DNA of 64,000 nucleotides from Anabas testudineus (taxonomy: Eukaryota > Chordata > Actinopteri > Anabantiformes > Anabantidae): positions 20,805,333 to 20,869,332 of the forward strand of contig NC_046614.1 of assembly GCF_900324465.2 (NCBI RefSeq). The letters are read 5' to 3'. Positions 44,696 through 64,000 of the stretch are shown here, piece after piece (position 1 is the first letter of the stretch; every line of letters begins with the position of its first letter). The notes below the pieces were generated by a model. The model was not told the DNA's origin and did no database searches. It was given only the letters and a program-made list of their open reading frames with translations. Position numbers and translations under genes: made by a program.

Positions 44696-46435
44696 AAACT
44701 GACTCCATAATTAATGTTATGTGCAACCAGACACACTTCTTTTGTTCTTGAAAGCAGTGAATGGACAGAGTGTGGGAAACCAGAGAAATCGCACTCACAG
44801 AGCCCCTGTGGGACAATAGAGGCAGAGCAGACAAAGACGTCTGTGAGGGGGGAGGAGGAACCCTTCACTACAGAATTTTAAATGTTTACAATTTTTTACT
44901 CACAGCATGCATGTTTAGATCACATAGTTTATTTTTGTACAGTTCAAAATTACACACACAAAAAAAATTAGTGGAGCCATATCTGTCAAACGTTAGTTTA
45001 GTTTATAGTAATATAGTATTAAAGTTATTTATAGTTACGATTGTTCTTAAAATTTGAGCCTTGATCTGCTTGAAACTTTACTTTATATGACATCTTTCAC
45101 ATTTATAAGCACCACAAAAATGATTAATAAATAGCAGGTATTTCACTCTGGACACAGAGTGCGTAGATAAACAGATAATAAATGACTATGTAGTAAAACA
45201 CAGTTAAAATAAATAAAAAATACATCATGTAATGCTGCATCTAATTATAACATTTGCACACAAGTACATTCATTAATTGGTTATTAGTTGTCATTCCCTG
45301 CCAAAATATTTGTGTTTATCTCCCCAGTTCTCTTCTCCTAATTGAGGACAGTGTCTAAACACACTTTGCCCTCAGGGGAGAGCCGGGAGCTACTTGTGTG
45401 GGGAGGAATTAGCATTTAACAAGGCACATGTCTATTGTTGAGTCGGGGCTCAACAATAGATACGTAGCCTGGGGAGAGCGGGTTGAGTGTGGGAAAGCAG
45501 TGAGAGCAGAGTCACAGTTCAGTGTGATTGACGCCCTCCAACGCCACCAGCACCCGACTGCTCTCCAAAGGGAGTTGGCACATTTCAGAGGAAGATTTTC
45601 TCCCTCCTTATCCCACATTTCATTCACTTTCACTGTCTGTCTCTCCGCAGAGCCAACCCCAACTTTTGCCAACTTCATTTCCCCTCTGTTTAATTGGTCA
45701 GCCTTTCAATCTTTTATTTTTTTCCTTTCATGCATGCCAAACTGTCAAGATAGTGTTTTAACAACAAGGTTAGAAAGACTTGTTCTGACATGCATATAGC
45801 AGTAAAATCACCATGTGACTAATGCACAAAGAAATATCTCAACTGAATAGAAACACATGGGACCAACCAGACTGTGCACAGGACAATGTGGAAAGGCTTC
45901 CAGGTGTCCAGGTACACCAAACCTTTACTTTGCAGTATCCAATTACACCCTCAAGGCATATACTGTATGAAGAGACCTGAACTCAGCGTTTGTAGCTGAA
46001 CATTACCAATCTGAATATTAGCAGTGTCTCTAACATGCTGGTGTACAGTGTGAAGACTGGGTGATATTTGGAGTTTTAATAGTATTTAATAGTAGTTATT
46101 TGATTCAGCTGAACTGTGAAAGAGCAGAAATAAACTCATGACATTATAATTATCAATGTTGGAAAATGCTGCCTACACTATATACTGTGGTAAAAGTACA
46201 TCAAAGTTCTCAAAAATAAAAACACAGCTACTGTCCTGCTTTCCCTCCAGATGGTTAGAGCTGTCAGGTTTTGTTCAACAACACAGGACCAATGGTCATC
46301 AGTGATGCATTCAAGCACCTATTGTGCCTCATTGATCAGAGATCCCAGGATTCAGTGTGGGAAACTCAGTGAAACAACCTGCTACAAGTTCGAGGGCACA
46401 TCTGTTTCATCTGGACGTATTTCAGATGAGTGAAA
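44695..46435 (+). promoter_or_regulatory. complete enhancer set A, B, C of her copy 11, shared with copy 10
   Basis: Module A 44695-44830: ACACACTTCTTTTGTTC, GTGTGGGAA (44770-44778), GGGACAATAG. Module B 45320-45610: perfect inverted SOX pair TCTATTGTTGAG (45431-45442)/CTCAACAATAGA (45449-45460), GTGTGGGAA (45487-45495), TCTCCAAAGGGAGTTGGCAC. Module C 46240-46435: TTCCCTCCAGATGG, GTGTGGGAA (46355-46363). All three cores are intact. The set is more diverged in sequence than the others, so it is probably the oldest. Confidence 0.62.
45431..45460. repeat. 12-bp perfect palindrome holding two SOX-like motifs
   Basis: TCTATTGTTGAG, 6-nt TCGGGG loop, then its exact reverse complement. It lies 27 bp upstream of the module B RBPJ core and has no counterpart in the other B modules. 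Confidence 0.8.
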
Positions 46436-46539
46436 TCAACGTTTTATTCAGATAATATCTATATTTTATATTTGTTCGCTTTATCTATAAGGGATTAGGG
46501 ATGGTTTTAACAGCACACACGCTTTTAGAAATGTTGACG

Positions 46540-46914
46540 TTTTCCCGTGTGTGATCAGCGTGTGCTGAGTCAAAGTCATTGATCTGCTCTTTCTAAAGGG
46601 TCACCACTTTCTCAGATTCACACAGAGCTCTGTGAGCCGCCACCCACCACCCCACTCACCCTCTCTCCAATCCTCCACCTGTTCCCCAGAGATCTAACTA
46701 TTGTCCCTTGGGCAATATAATACCATTCAGCATGTTGCTTCTCCACATGCCTTATTGTGTTACTGAGCTCTCTGATTGGTTGAGACTGTGAGAAACTGCA
46801 GCCAGACCAAGACCCACACATTGATATGGAGATGTGGGACTATAAATAGGAGGGATGAAGCCAGCAGAGATCACATTCTCTCTACAGAGACCTCTACAGC
46901 ACACAGATCCAGAC
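46540..46914 (+). promoter_or_regulatory. her copy 11 promoter with module D
   Basis: TTCCCGTGTG at the start of D (about 46544), TTCTCAG (46609-46615, where others have TTCCCAG), CTATTGTCCC, inverted CCAAT, GTGAGAA (46788-46794), TATAAATA (46841-46848). Confidence 0.7.
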
Positions 46915-47513
46915 ATGGCACCTACAATCACTGCAGCAATGACCAGTTCTCAGGAGCATCTGACTCTGACCCACAAGGTAAATTCAACACTCAACAAGAC
47001 TTGAACGTGGATCATTACAGTTTGTACTTGTTTATACTAATACTATAATCCAGAACTATGTTATTAATGACTTTATTTGTCTTCCTGCAGCTCAGAAAAC
47101 CTCTGGTGGAGAAGTTGCGCAGAGAGCGAATCAACAGCAGCATTGAGCAGCTCAAGTCTCTCCTGGGTCCAGAGTTCCTCAAACAGCAGCCAGACTCCAA
47201 GCTGGAGAAAGCAGACATCCTGGAGATGACGGTTTGCTTCCTGAGACGACTGCAGCAGCAGCATCAAGCTGTGGACTCTGCAGCTGTTGATCAGGGCTAC
47301 TCCAGGTGTGTCCAGGAGGTGGTGCACTTCCTGTCCAAGGAGGAGGTGAAAACACAGACCCAGAGAAAACTGCTGAACCACTTCAACAACCTGCAGTCTT
47401 CCTCTGATGAGAACCTGAAAGAGACTGGCCTCTCTGCTCTGAGCTCCACAGTCCAGACCAACATCACCAAAGAGAAGAGTCCAGCTAACAGCGCCCTCTG
47501 GAGGCCGTGGTAG
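46915..47513 (+). CDS. her4-like: her copy 11: Hes5/Her4-like bHLH-Orange repressor, long form
   Basis: Exons 46915-46977 and 47091-47513, 161 aa with bHLH, Orange and WRPW. Distinguishing: Glu128-Asn129 (SSSDENLKE), Asn145, and SPANSALWRPW. The 3'UTR is unrelated to the other classes except for the hairpin element, yet the promoter-to-stop block is nearly the same as in the others. That again shows the coding block is homogenised separately from its flanks. It is the copy nearest pank4. Confidence 0.93.
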
Positions 47514-48084
47514 ACCCCTACTCAGTGGAGTTAGTACCAGACAAATTGAGACGACCATGTTGGTCTCATCTTTTCAGACTTACTATACTGAAAGTTAATA
47601 GTAAGAAAGTGTCCTTGCATAGTAGAATATGACAAAGTTCTATTGGAGTGATTTGTTTGTTTTGTTTTGTTTCTTTTGTTTTGCGAAAGCACAATTTCAA
47701 AGAAAATCATAATTTCTTTCATTAAGAAGCGCAACATTGCATTCTATGAATGTCATATATTATTATATTTGTTTATGAATATGATATAACCTTTTTGGGT
47801 CAGCATTAATATCTGCCTTAAATTCCTGCAGACATTTGTGTTAATTTCTGTCCAGTGACAGGAAGTGGAAAGTTTTAACTACTTTTTGGCGGTGGCTTTC
47901 TTTGAGCATCTTTTCGGATGTAGTGTATGTATATTTTACACTGTAAAATGTTTTTGACCCATGTTGGGTTTTTGAGTTATCAAACTGTTTTGCTGTGTCA
48001 ACAGCATAAATGTGAATCTGAAAGTTTTTTTTTCTCAGTATGAGATAATTTATTCACTTAGTTCATCTTGAACTAAATCATGCT

Positions 48085-48172
48085 GTCTTTTGTAAAGATG
48101 CAAAAGTTGTACATTCTACTCTATTTGAGTACTTTGTCTTGGACTACAAGTTTTATTGTGATGTATCATCAC
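48085..48172 (+). other. 3'UTR four-hairpin element, copy 11
   Basis: HP1 GTCTTT-TGT-AAAGAT (48085-48099, outer pair G-U), HP2 TACTC-TATTT-GAGTA (48117-48131), HP3 CTTG-GACTA-CAAG (48138-48150), HP4 GTGATG-TAT-CATCAC (48158-48172). AATAAA 48199-48204. The surrounding UTR is diverged, so the retention of all four stems argues for selection. Confidence 0.62.
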
Positions 48173-48204
48173 TATTACTAACAATTTATTCGTTTTTGAA
48201 TAAA

Positions 48205-49050
48205 AAAAACATCAATTTAATATTAAGCTGTGGCGATTCCTTCTTTACACTACTCTAATCACTGCGTCTCAGACTGTAGTGCACATGAACTATGGCATAT
48301 TTTCAAGGTAAGACTTTTCTTTCATGGCTGAGCACTACCCTCTAGTGGTTAGTTGGTAAAAAAAACTTGGTTAAACATCTTATTCCACACTGTGTTCCAG
48401 TGTCTTATACTCAACTCCCTGTCACTCATTGAAACTACTGGATGAACTATGTTGTAGTCAAACCCAAGGCTTCATGTTTGTAGTACAATACTATCTACTA
48501 TACTACTATAAAATGCACAGTATGAGTTTGACCTGACCTTGAAATGCAGCTTGTTGGGTATTGAAGTCAAACAAGCATCTTTGAACCATTAAAACTACTC
48601 ACTTTAACTGCATAAGCTACAATTATATTTTGTATTCATTCTCTGCAGTGGTTGTTTCCCCATATCCAAGTCCTACTACACAAATAACTGACTATGCAAG
48701 TGGTTCAGAGAAAATGTAAGGTTTATCCTCTCCTGTGGAAAATCATTATCTGTTGTCATTAATGACTTATAGCTCATCTATAAAACATTAGTCAATGGTA
48801 TATGAACAATTTATAATTGTTTTAATTTCATCACAAAAGCAGTGACATAGGTAAGAACAATAACAAATGTAAAGCTAAGCTTTTCCATGCAAAAATAGAA
48901 AAGCTTAATAAACCAAATCAAGTCCTATATGTTACATAATTATGACAACAGTATAGTAGAATACACCTTACAATGGGGCAACATGGGGATAGACCGAAAA
49001 TAACAAATAGAACTGAATAAAAAACGACGAAAGAAGTACATACGTTATAT
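48205..49050. other. intergenic between the her array and the minisatellite
   Basis: No gene recognised. AT-rich sequence. TACCCTCTAGTGGTTAGT near 48340 looks like a common fish dispersed-repeat fragment. Confidence 0.4.
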
Positions 49051-49745
49051 GAAAAAGTGTTTTTATAAAAAGTGTTTCAATAAAAAGTATTTTTATAAGT
49101 AAGTGTTTTAATAAAAAGTGTTTTTATGAAAAAGTGTTTTTATAAATGAGTGTTTTAATAAAAAGTGTTTTATAAATAAGTGTTTTTATAAAAAGTGTTT
49201 TAATAAAAAGTGTTTTTATAAATAAGTGTTTTAATAAAAAGTGTTTTTATAAAAAGTGTTTTAATAAAAAGTGTTTTAATAAAAAGTGTTTTTATAAATA
49301 AGTGTTTTAATAAAAAGTGTTTTTATAAATAAGTGTTTTAATAAAAAGTGTTTTTATAAATAAGTGTTTTAATAAAAAGTGTTTTTATAAATAAGTCTTT
49401 TAATAAAAAGTGTTTTTATAAAAAGTGTTTTATAAATAAGTCTTTTAATAAAAAGTGTTTTTATAAATAATTGTTTTAATAAAAAGTATTTTAATAAAAA
49501 GTGTTTTTATAAATAATTGTTTTAATAAAAAGTATTTTAATAAAAAGTGTTTTTATAAATAAGTCTTTTAATAAATAAGTGTTTTAATAAAAAGTATTTT
49601 AATAAAAAGTGTTTTTATAAAAAGTGTTTTTATAAATAAGTGTTTTAATAAAAAGTGTTTTTATAAATAAGTGTTTTTATAAAAAGTCTTTTTATAAATA
49701 AGTCTTTTTATAAATAAGTCTTTTTATAAATAAGTGTTTTTGTTT
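49051..49745. repeat. AT-rich minisatellite, 15-16 bp unit
   Basis: About 45 units that alternate ATAAAAAGTGTTTT with an extra T or A, and ATAAATAAGTGTTTT; variants are AGTCTTTT and AGTATTTT. It ends about 125 bp before the pank4 start codon, so it borders or overlaps the pank4 promoter. Length is likely to vary between individuals and assemblies. Confidence 0.95.
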
Positions 49746-49870
49746 TTATGTTGGTTCTAAAATGTTTAAAAGACGACGCCCACTCCTCTGTGTGTGCGTC
49801 GATGCTGATTGGACAGTTGAGGGTACGTACGCACGCACGGCGCTCACGCAGCGTCAAATCATCGCCGACC
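49746..49870 (+). promoter_or_regulatory. pank4 promoter and 5' leader
   Basis: Inverted CCAAT (GATTGGACAG, about 49807), ACGTACGCACGCACGG, TCACGCAGCGTCA. There is no TATA. An in-frame ATG at 49748 would add 41 residues, but the family start (MAE..) fits the ATG at 49871 in its GACCATGG context. Confidence 0.55.
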
Positions 49871-59052
<9,182 letters not shown>

Positions 59053-60310
59053 ATGCGACAGAGCTCACGTTTCAGCAGGACATAACCCTGAAGTCGAGCG
59101 ACGAGAAGGCATTAGCTGGAGCTCTGAATGTAAGGACAACGATCGTATACTGCCACTGAGTGAACGTGGAATGTAAAGCTGATTGTAAAATTTAAGCAGG
59201 TTTTTAAAGGCGATCAGTAACAGTTTTACATTCTCATTTTTGTGCTGGTTTCATAAAGACTCTTACGGTTGCTTTCTTGCAGGTCTCTGTCCAATCTTCT
59301 GTACAATCACGTAGTTTACTATCATTACTGCCTAATAATCTCACTTAGTACGTGGAGTATGAAATTAATCACTGGCTCTGTTGAGTAAATGTTCTCAAGG
59401 CTGCGGGATCTCCAGCTTTTAGGAAAAAAATAAAAACAACAAAGGTTAATCTTAAAAAAGTGCATCCAATAAAATGCTGCCAACACAGGACGACATGCAC
59501 CAGTACGGGCAGATGAGATTCTTTCTATGTATATTGCTACTATCATTACTACATGTGTGTTTGTTAGAAAAAGAAAACGCAGCGTGAACACTTTTTACAT
59601 CCATTGTATCTAATGTGCCTTTAAGCTGATGTGACTAATGCATCTTTCACTCATTTCTTTTAATTCCTGTTAGAAGCTACAATATCACGTGTAGCTTCTG
59701 CTTCCCAGCAATCTCACGCCATAGACGACGAAGAATCCATGCCTTCCTGGGTTTTCTCGACTGCCGGTACAAGAAATGAGATTGAGAATAGAGATTGGCA
59801 TCAGGGAAAATGTTTGCTCAGTGAGAGAAGCAGCACTTTATCAGACGGGTTGAAGAAATGTAGCTGTGATCCTCCACAAGGTGGCAGTATTATACTGTGT
59901 TGTTTTGTTTTCTCTTTTTTCTCAACTCTTTCCCAAGGTGCTGGGTGTCAAATTAACACTGCATATTTCAGAATAAATATTCTATCTCCGATTAAAACAT
60001 CACATCAAACATATTGTCACCGGGCTGCCTTTGCCATCAGTCCATTCTCTGTTATTAACAGGCATGTACACATACACACTCGAATCCATCCCTAAATCAC
60101 AAATACAGTTGTTTGAAGGGAATAATATTGCAGCACCTAGTTGTGACAAACATCTGTGTTATTGTAAAGCAGGCGACTGTATTGGTGATGTCATCGTATA
60201 ATATTGGAAATCAAGGCAGGACCAGATTTTAAAAGCCTTTGACTGGGTGTGAAAATGTGTCATCTATCTTACATGCAATATTTTATGTGACATTTGTACA
60301 TATGTGATGC
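59053..60310 (+). other. pank4 3'UTR and flank
   Basis: A poly(A) signal AATAAA at 59468-59473 is the first good candidate end of pank4. Beyond it no gene is recognised. Confidence 0.45.
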
Positions 60311-60313
60311 ACA

Positions 60314-60344
<31 letters not shown>

Positions 60345-60380
60345 CGTGCGTGCGTGTGTGTATATATATATATATATATA
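60314..60380. repeat. compound microsatellite (TG)n(CGTG)n(TA)n
   Basis: TG repeats, then CGTG units, then TA repeats, directly visible. A shorter (CA)n lies at about 60701-60720. Confidence 0.97.
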
Positions 60381-62450
60381 AAATCAATTTGAATCACTTC
60401 ATGTAAGTACACCAAGCACAACTTGTGTATCATACTCCTGACAATCAACTTTAATTAAATTGTGATATTCTTTTTACGTGTGAGTGTTCATTTCTCTGTG
60501 GATGTGTCAGCTGAGTATAGATATAGGGGGAAGTTCAGAGTTGCCCCATATTTAAAACCGAACCTGCCCCCGGGAGCATAAAAGCTTGACACCCTGCTAT
60601 GTTGTGGTTGATGCCTGCTGGGGAGCTGCGAGCGGATAATGCATGAGGAAGCCTGGCAGGGGGTCCTCCTGCTTTTCCTCTCGCTCATCACACCGACTGG
60701 CAACACACACACACACACACAGTTCAGCATCGTGCCCTTGTGGATTTGGTGACATCTACATGAAAAAGTCTGCTCTGCTGTAAGGTGACTACAAATTTAA
60801 GGTTCTATGTTGTTCTTTCCAATGTGAACGGAAGCGTTTCCATCCAGTGAACTCATAATTGACTAGTGATACGGTGACCCAGCACCCTCCAACATACCCA
60901 GCAATGAAACGGAACACTTTGCACCTAAATATCGTTATTTGGTTGAGGATGAATGAAATGAGACAATCTAACTCGAGCCCAAAGCTTGTTACTACTGACA
61001 CTGAACAAAATACTACAGGACAAAATACAAAAAACAAACAAAAATGGAAATATACATTTGTTCTGACATCAGGGATGTTTTACTTCACATTTCTTCAATT
61101 CTTTTTTTTGTTTCTGCAGCTGGTGTTAAGTTACAGTAGGTGTATGAGGTGTATGGGTTAAATACTGTATGAACATACAAATAATTAGAGCGTCAGAGAG
61201 ATCACGAGAGCCGTATGTTGTTTACCCACAAAGTGATGATGAAAATAGCAAATCACAGTATCAGTCAACCATGTTGGTCTAGACCGAATTATCAACTGAG
61301 GTTGGACTTGTTGAGCTCCTGAGTATTCCTGATTGAATATTTTAACAATAAACTAATGGAGTGCTATAGCACTTGGTGATTCTTTTTTTTTTTTTTTTTG
61401 TTCCGTAATGACCAAATTTCCACACAGCTAACAATATCCCTGTCAACCTCAGACATACTTTGTGTTTCAGCTGCAGCTGATCAATACCAAGCTAAAGTAA
61501 ACCTTATAGCTGCTGCACTGTCAGCGTTAGGATGTGAGCATTTTGCTCAGATCACTGCCGTGTGATAGTGCAGCCTCACAGAGCTGTTAGCATGGCCACA
61601 GACTGTTTGCCGTTACACTGACACTGAAAATCCAAATTCACATATGCATGTAGACACAGTACATTAAAATTAACATTTAACTTCCTGAATCACTTGCTTT
61701 ATTTCTCCTCAAAGGGCAATTGGATAATTCAAACCACATGCCGCGCTGAGAATTGGACCAGGCTCCAGTAACTGTTTCTGCAGCTGCACTGCGACAGACC
61801 ACTCATTGCATGCTTTTTCACTGTCTTAACTTTCTAATTATAGGCAGGGCAACACGCTGATTCCAAAGGCTCTGAGAAAACAGTGCAGCATTGACTGTAA
61901 CTGTCTGCATAACACTAATTACTGTAGTTACAGTAAACAACTATTTCAAAAGACCTTTTTTTTTCTTAGGCTTTGAATTCGACGCATGGAAGCTGAACCT
62001 TTTGTGAATTCTGATTAACAATAACATCAATTTGATTGGTCATGTGACCTCAAACATACAATACCATACTTTGTGCATCAACATTTTTTAGATACATGTA
62101 AATACAGTCGGTTTGTCTTGTGGATAATTTTTTCCAGTGCTTTGTGTAGTGTGTCTTTGGTCAAATAACGTGCAATTGATTCATGCTGTGGTGTTTGTAG
62201 ACCACACTCCTCTGGGTCCCACTGTAGTATCAACTGCAGTGGTCACCAGCCTAATATTATTTGACATTAACTTTTAAAAAATGTACTATCACTATGATGC
62301 AAGACGCAGTGGAGCCTGTGATTGTTGGTCTCTTTTCATTTTCTAGTAGTTCTCTTTAGGTTTACAGTCATTTGACTTGAATCTGTACATTACATCACGT
62401 ATCCATTCTGTATTTTAATATATTTGTTTTCTTATAATTTTCTTGGTGTC
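60381..62450. other. intergenic, no gene recognised
   Basis: Short open frames exist on both strands but none resembles a known protein or has splice context. A GC-richer patch at 60550-60700 with CATAAAAGC could be regulatory. There is a T run at about 61384-61400. Human PLCH2 lies tail to tail with PANK4, but I see no PLCH2 exon here. Confidence 0.4.
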
Positions 62451-62455
62451 ACGAC

Positions 62456-62850
62456 TCAAACACAGTCACATGGGAAAGTATTCAGACCTCTCCACCTTTT
62501 GCACATTTTACTCTGTTGTTGAATTATTTTAAAATGGAAAAATCTTTTTTTTTTGACTGCATTCAATGACCAATAATGAAACAGTAAAACGATTTTTTTA
62601 AAATTCATTTTAAATTCATGAAATCTCTCATTCACATGAATATTCAGTCCCTTTGCTTTCACATTGCAAAGTGTGGTCAGGTGCATCCTGTGCTTCTGAG
62701 CAGCAGAGGCTGATCAGGACTGATGAATGCAGCTAAATATGCAGAAATCCTCGAAGAAAAGCTTCTCAAGAGTGTTTGCAACCTGAGACACGTCCCATCC
62801 AACCTAAGTGAGACTGAGAGGATCAGCCAGGAAGGTCGATTGTAGATTGA
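62456..62850. mobile_element. Tc1-like DNA transposon fragment
   Basis: AAAGTATTCAGACCTCTCCACC and GAATATTCAGTCCCTTTGCT, with TCAGGTGCATCCTGT, are the end and subterminal patterns of fish Tc1-like elements. AAATATGCAGAAATCCTCGA encodes a YAEILEEKLLKS-like stretch that resembles the transposase. Most of the transposase is deleted, so the copy is inactive. Confidence 0.6.
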
Positions 62851-64000
62851 TTGCATGTAGGTTTTGATAAATAAATCAATCTACAGTGGATTTACTTCAC
62901 AATACATTTACAACACAGGAAAATGTAGTGAAGAGTTTGTGGGCAGTTCATCAACTAATCTCTCGTATCAAAAGTATCTGCACTTTTTGAGATCCCCTCG
63001 ATGGCCTCTTTTTTTACTTTTCAGACACACGCTTTAAGCATTAAGCAATATGTGGAAATCCCAACTTGAGAAGGAATAAAAAAAAAGTGTTTTAATTTGT
63101 TTTCATTTTGTTTTTCTTACTCAGAGTAAGATCAGCGTACATACCCGCCTCCTTAAACCCAGTAAACAGGAGATAAATACATGGATGAATAAAGAAACAT
63201 GTTTTTACAAATACACACAAAAAACATACATGAATTCACTAAGAAAGTCAGAACTGCACCCGTCGCACAATACGTTTCAAAGGCATTTTGAGTTTTAATC
63301 TGTTATCTTCCTTCAGCAGACTCAGCCCCACTGACTTACAGTCACACTTCAATAAGTGGCTCGTCAGCATTGTTGTATTCAAACCGAATGAATGTAAAGC
63401 TTGTTCATGGGTCTCAATAATGCTAACAAGCATTTCTTTTCAGGGAGGAAACAGAAAACAAAATAACAGCCCGAAATTGTAAATGTCAACCAATTCCCTT
63501 AAGTGATTTATACACAAACACTCCAAATATACAGCATCACTCAAGTGGCTCGTAGTGATTTAGAAGCAGGAAGAACAGGCTGCGGAAAGGCAGTGACAGG
63601 GTTTTACTGCAGAGATGAAGCTACTGCTGAGCACTGCTGAAGGTGTTAGTGCACGTTTCTTGGCTTGTTGTGTTTTTGTGCAGGATGCAGTCTAATTAAA
63701 ACACATTCTGATTTCTCTTCAGTGAGTTTGAAACTCTAACAGTTGCCTGATCTATTTTGGATTTTTAACCCTTCATAATAACCACAGACAATAATATCTC
63801 CTATTAAAAATGACTTTCTACCATATTTTAGAACCAGGCTGCAGAAACAGAAAGTAAAATAGTGAAACTGTGATGTGTGGTGTTTGTCCAAGTCCACAGG
63901 AGCCTGTGGTGTTCATTCATTTATTTTGTTTATCAGCAGGTTTTGGCCTCCAAACCCGTGTGGAGAAGGCCTTCACCTTCATATTCTGATGTATGGCTTC
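62851..64000. other. intergenic to window end, nothing recognised
   Basis: AT-rich with no supported gene, RNA or mobile element. It could be the far 3'UTR of a convergent gene beyond the window (inference from human gene order only). Confidence 0.35.

Noticed and set aside
49051-49745. CRISPR-like regular repeats
   Set aside because: Direct 15-16 bp units without unique spacers in a vertebrate genome. It is a minisatellite.
49748-49870. In-frame upstream ATG of pank4 (41-residue extension)
   Set aside because: It starts in the minisatellite edge. The human protein begins at the position matching 49871, which has a better context.
59739-60095. 118-aa frame downstream of pank4
   Set aside because: No homology, Cys- and His-rich by chance in AT-rich DNA, no gene context.

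Overview
The window is vertebrate nuclear DNA from a ray-finned fish, probably a percomorph (inference). It is AT-rich, with introns bounded by GT-AG or GC-AG, L2-type LINE and Tc1-like debris, and fish-style her/hes5 genes. The gene order hes5-type genes then pank4 matches the linkage of HES5 and PANK4 on human 1p36.

Layout. Positions 1-990 are the last coding exon of a pdzrn3/pdzrn4-like gene, followed by a probable 3.9 kb 3'UTR. Positions 5.1-48.2 kb hold a tandem her4/hes5-like array. It has eleven intact two-exon bHLH repressor genes: ten on the plus strand and one, at 43.2-43.8 kb, on the minus strand. It also has at least four decayed or ghost copies, and one diverged 96-aa HLH gene (40.8-41.3 kb) that has lost the basic region and the WRPW tail. 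A 15-16 bp AT-rich minisatellite (49.05-49.75 kb) separates the array from a complete 19-exon pank4 (49.87-59.05 kb). The last 5 kb shows only repeats and no convincing gene.

The her genes fall into two protein types. Six copies (161 aa) carry bHLH, Orange and WRPW. Five copies (131 aa) lack 30 codons that encode most of the Orange domain, while bHLH and WRPW are intact. A block from the core promoter through exon 1, the intron and exon 2 to about 60 nt past the stop is nearly identical in all copies, intron included, whereas the 3'UTRs fall into five classes. Copy 7 has an Orange-bearing exon on a 3'UTR that is nearly identical to that of Orange-less copy 8. This points to ongoing gene conversion.

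Two structures beyond the coding sequence stand out. (1) Upstream of each gene lies a repeated cassette of up to four modules (A, B, C, D). Each module is built round an RBPJ/CSL-type site, usually GTGTGGGAA, with SOX-like ATTGT/ACAAT or ACAAAG motifs beside it, as expected of Notch-driven neural-progenitor enhancers. Modules have been gained, lost and eroded between copies. (2) Nearly every her 3'UTR ends, shortly before the poly(A) signal, in a string of up to four short perfect hairpins. Their loops vary while their stems persist, and stems change in a paired way (CTTGTAG/CTACAAG against CTTGG/CCAAG; GTCTTT/AAAGAC against GCCTTT/AAAGGC). This looks like a conserved structured RNA element and is the best candidate here for something undescribed.
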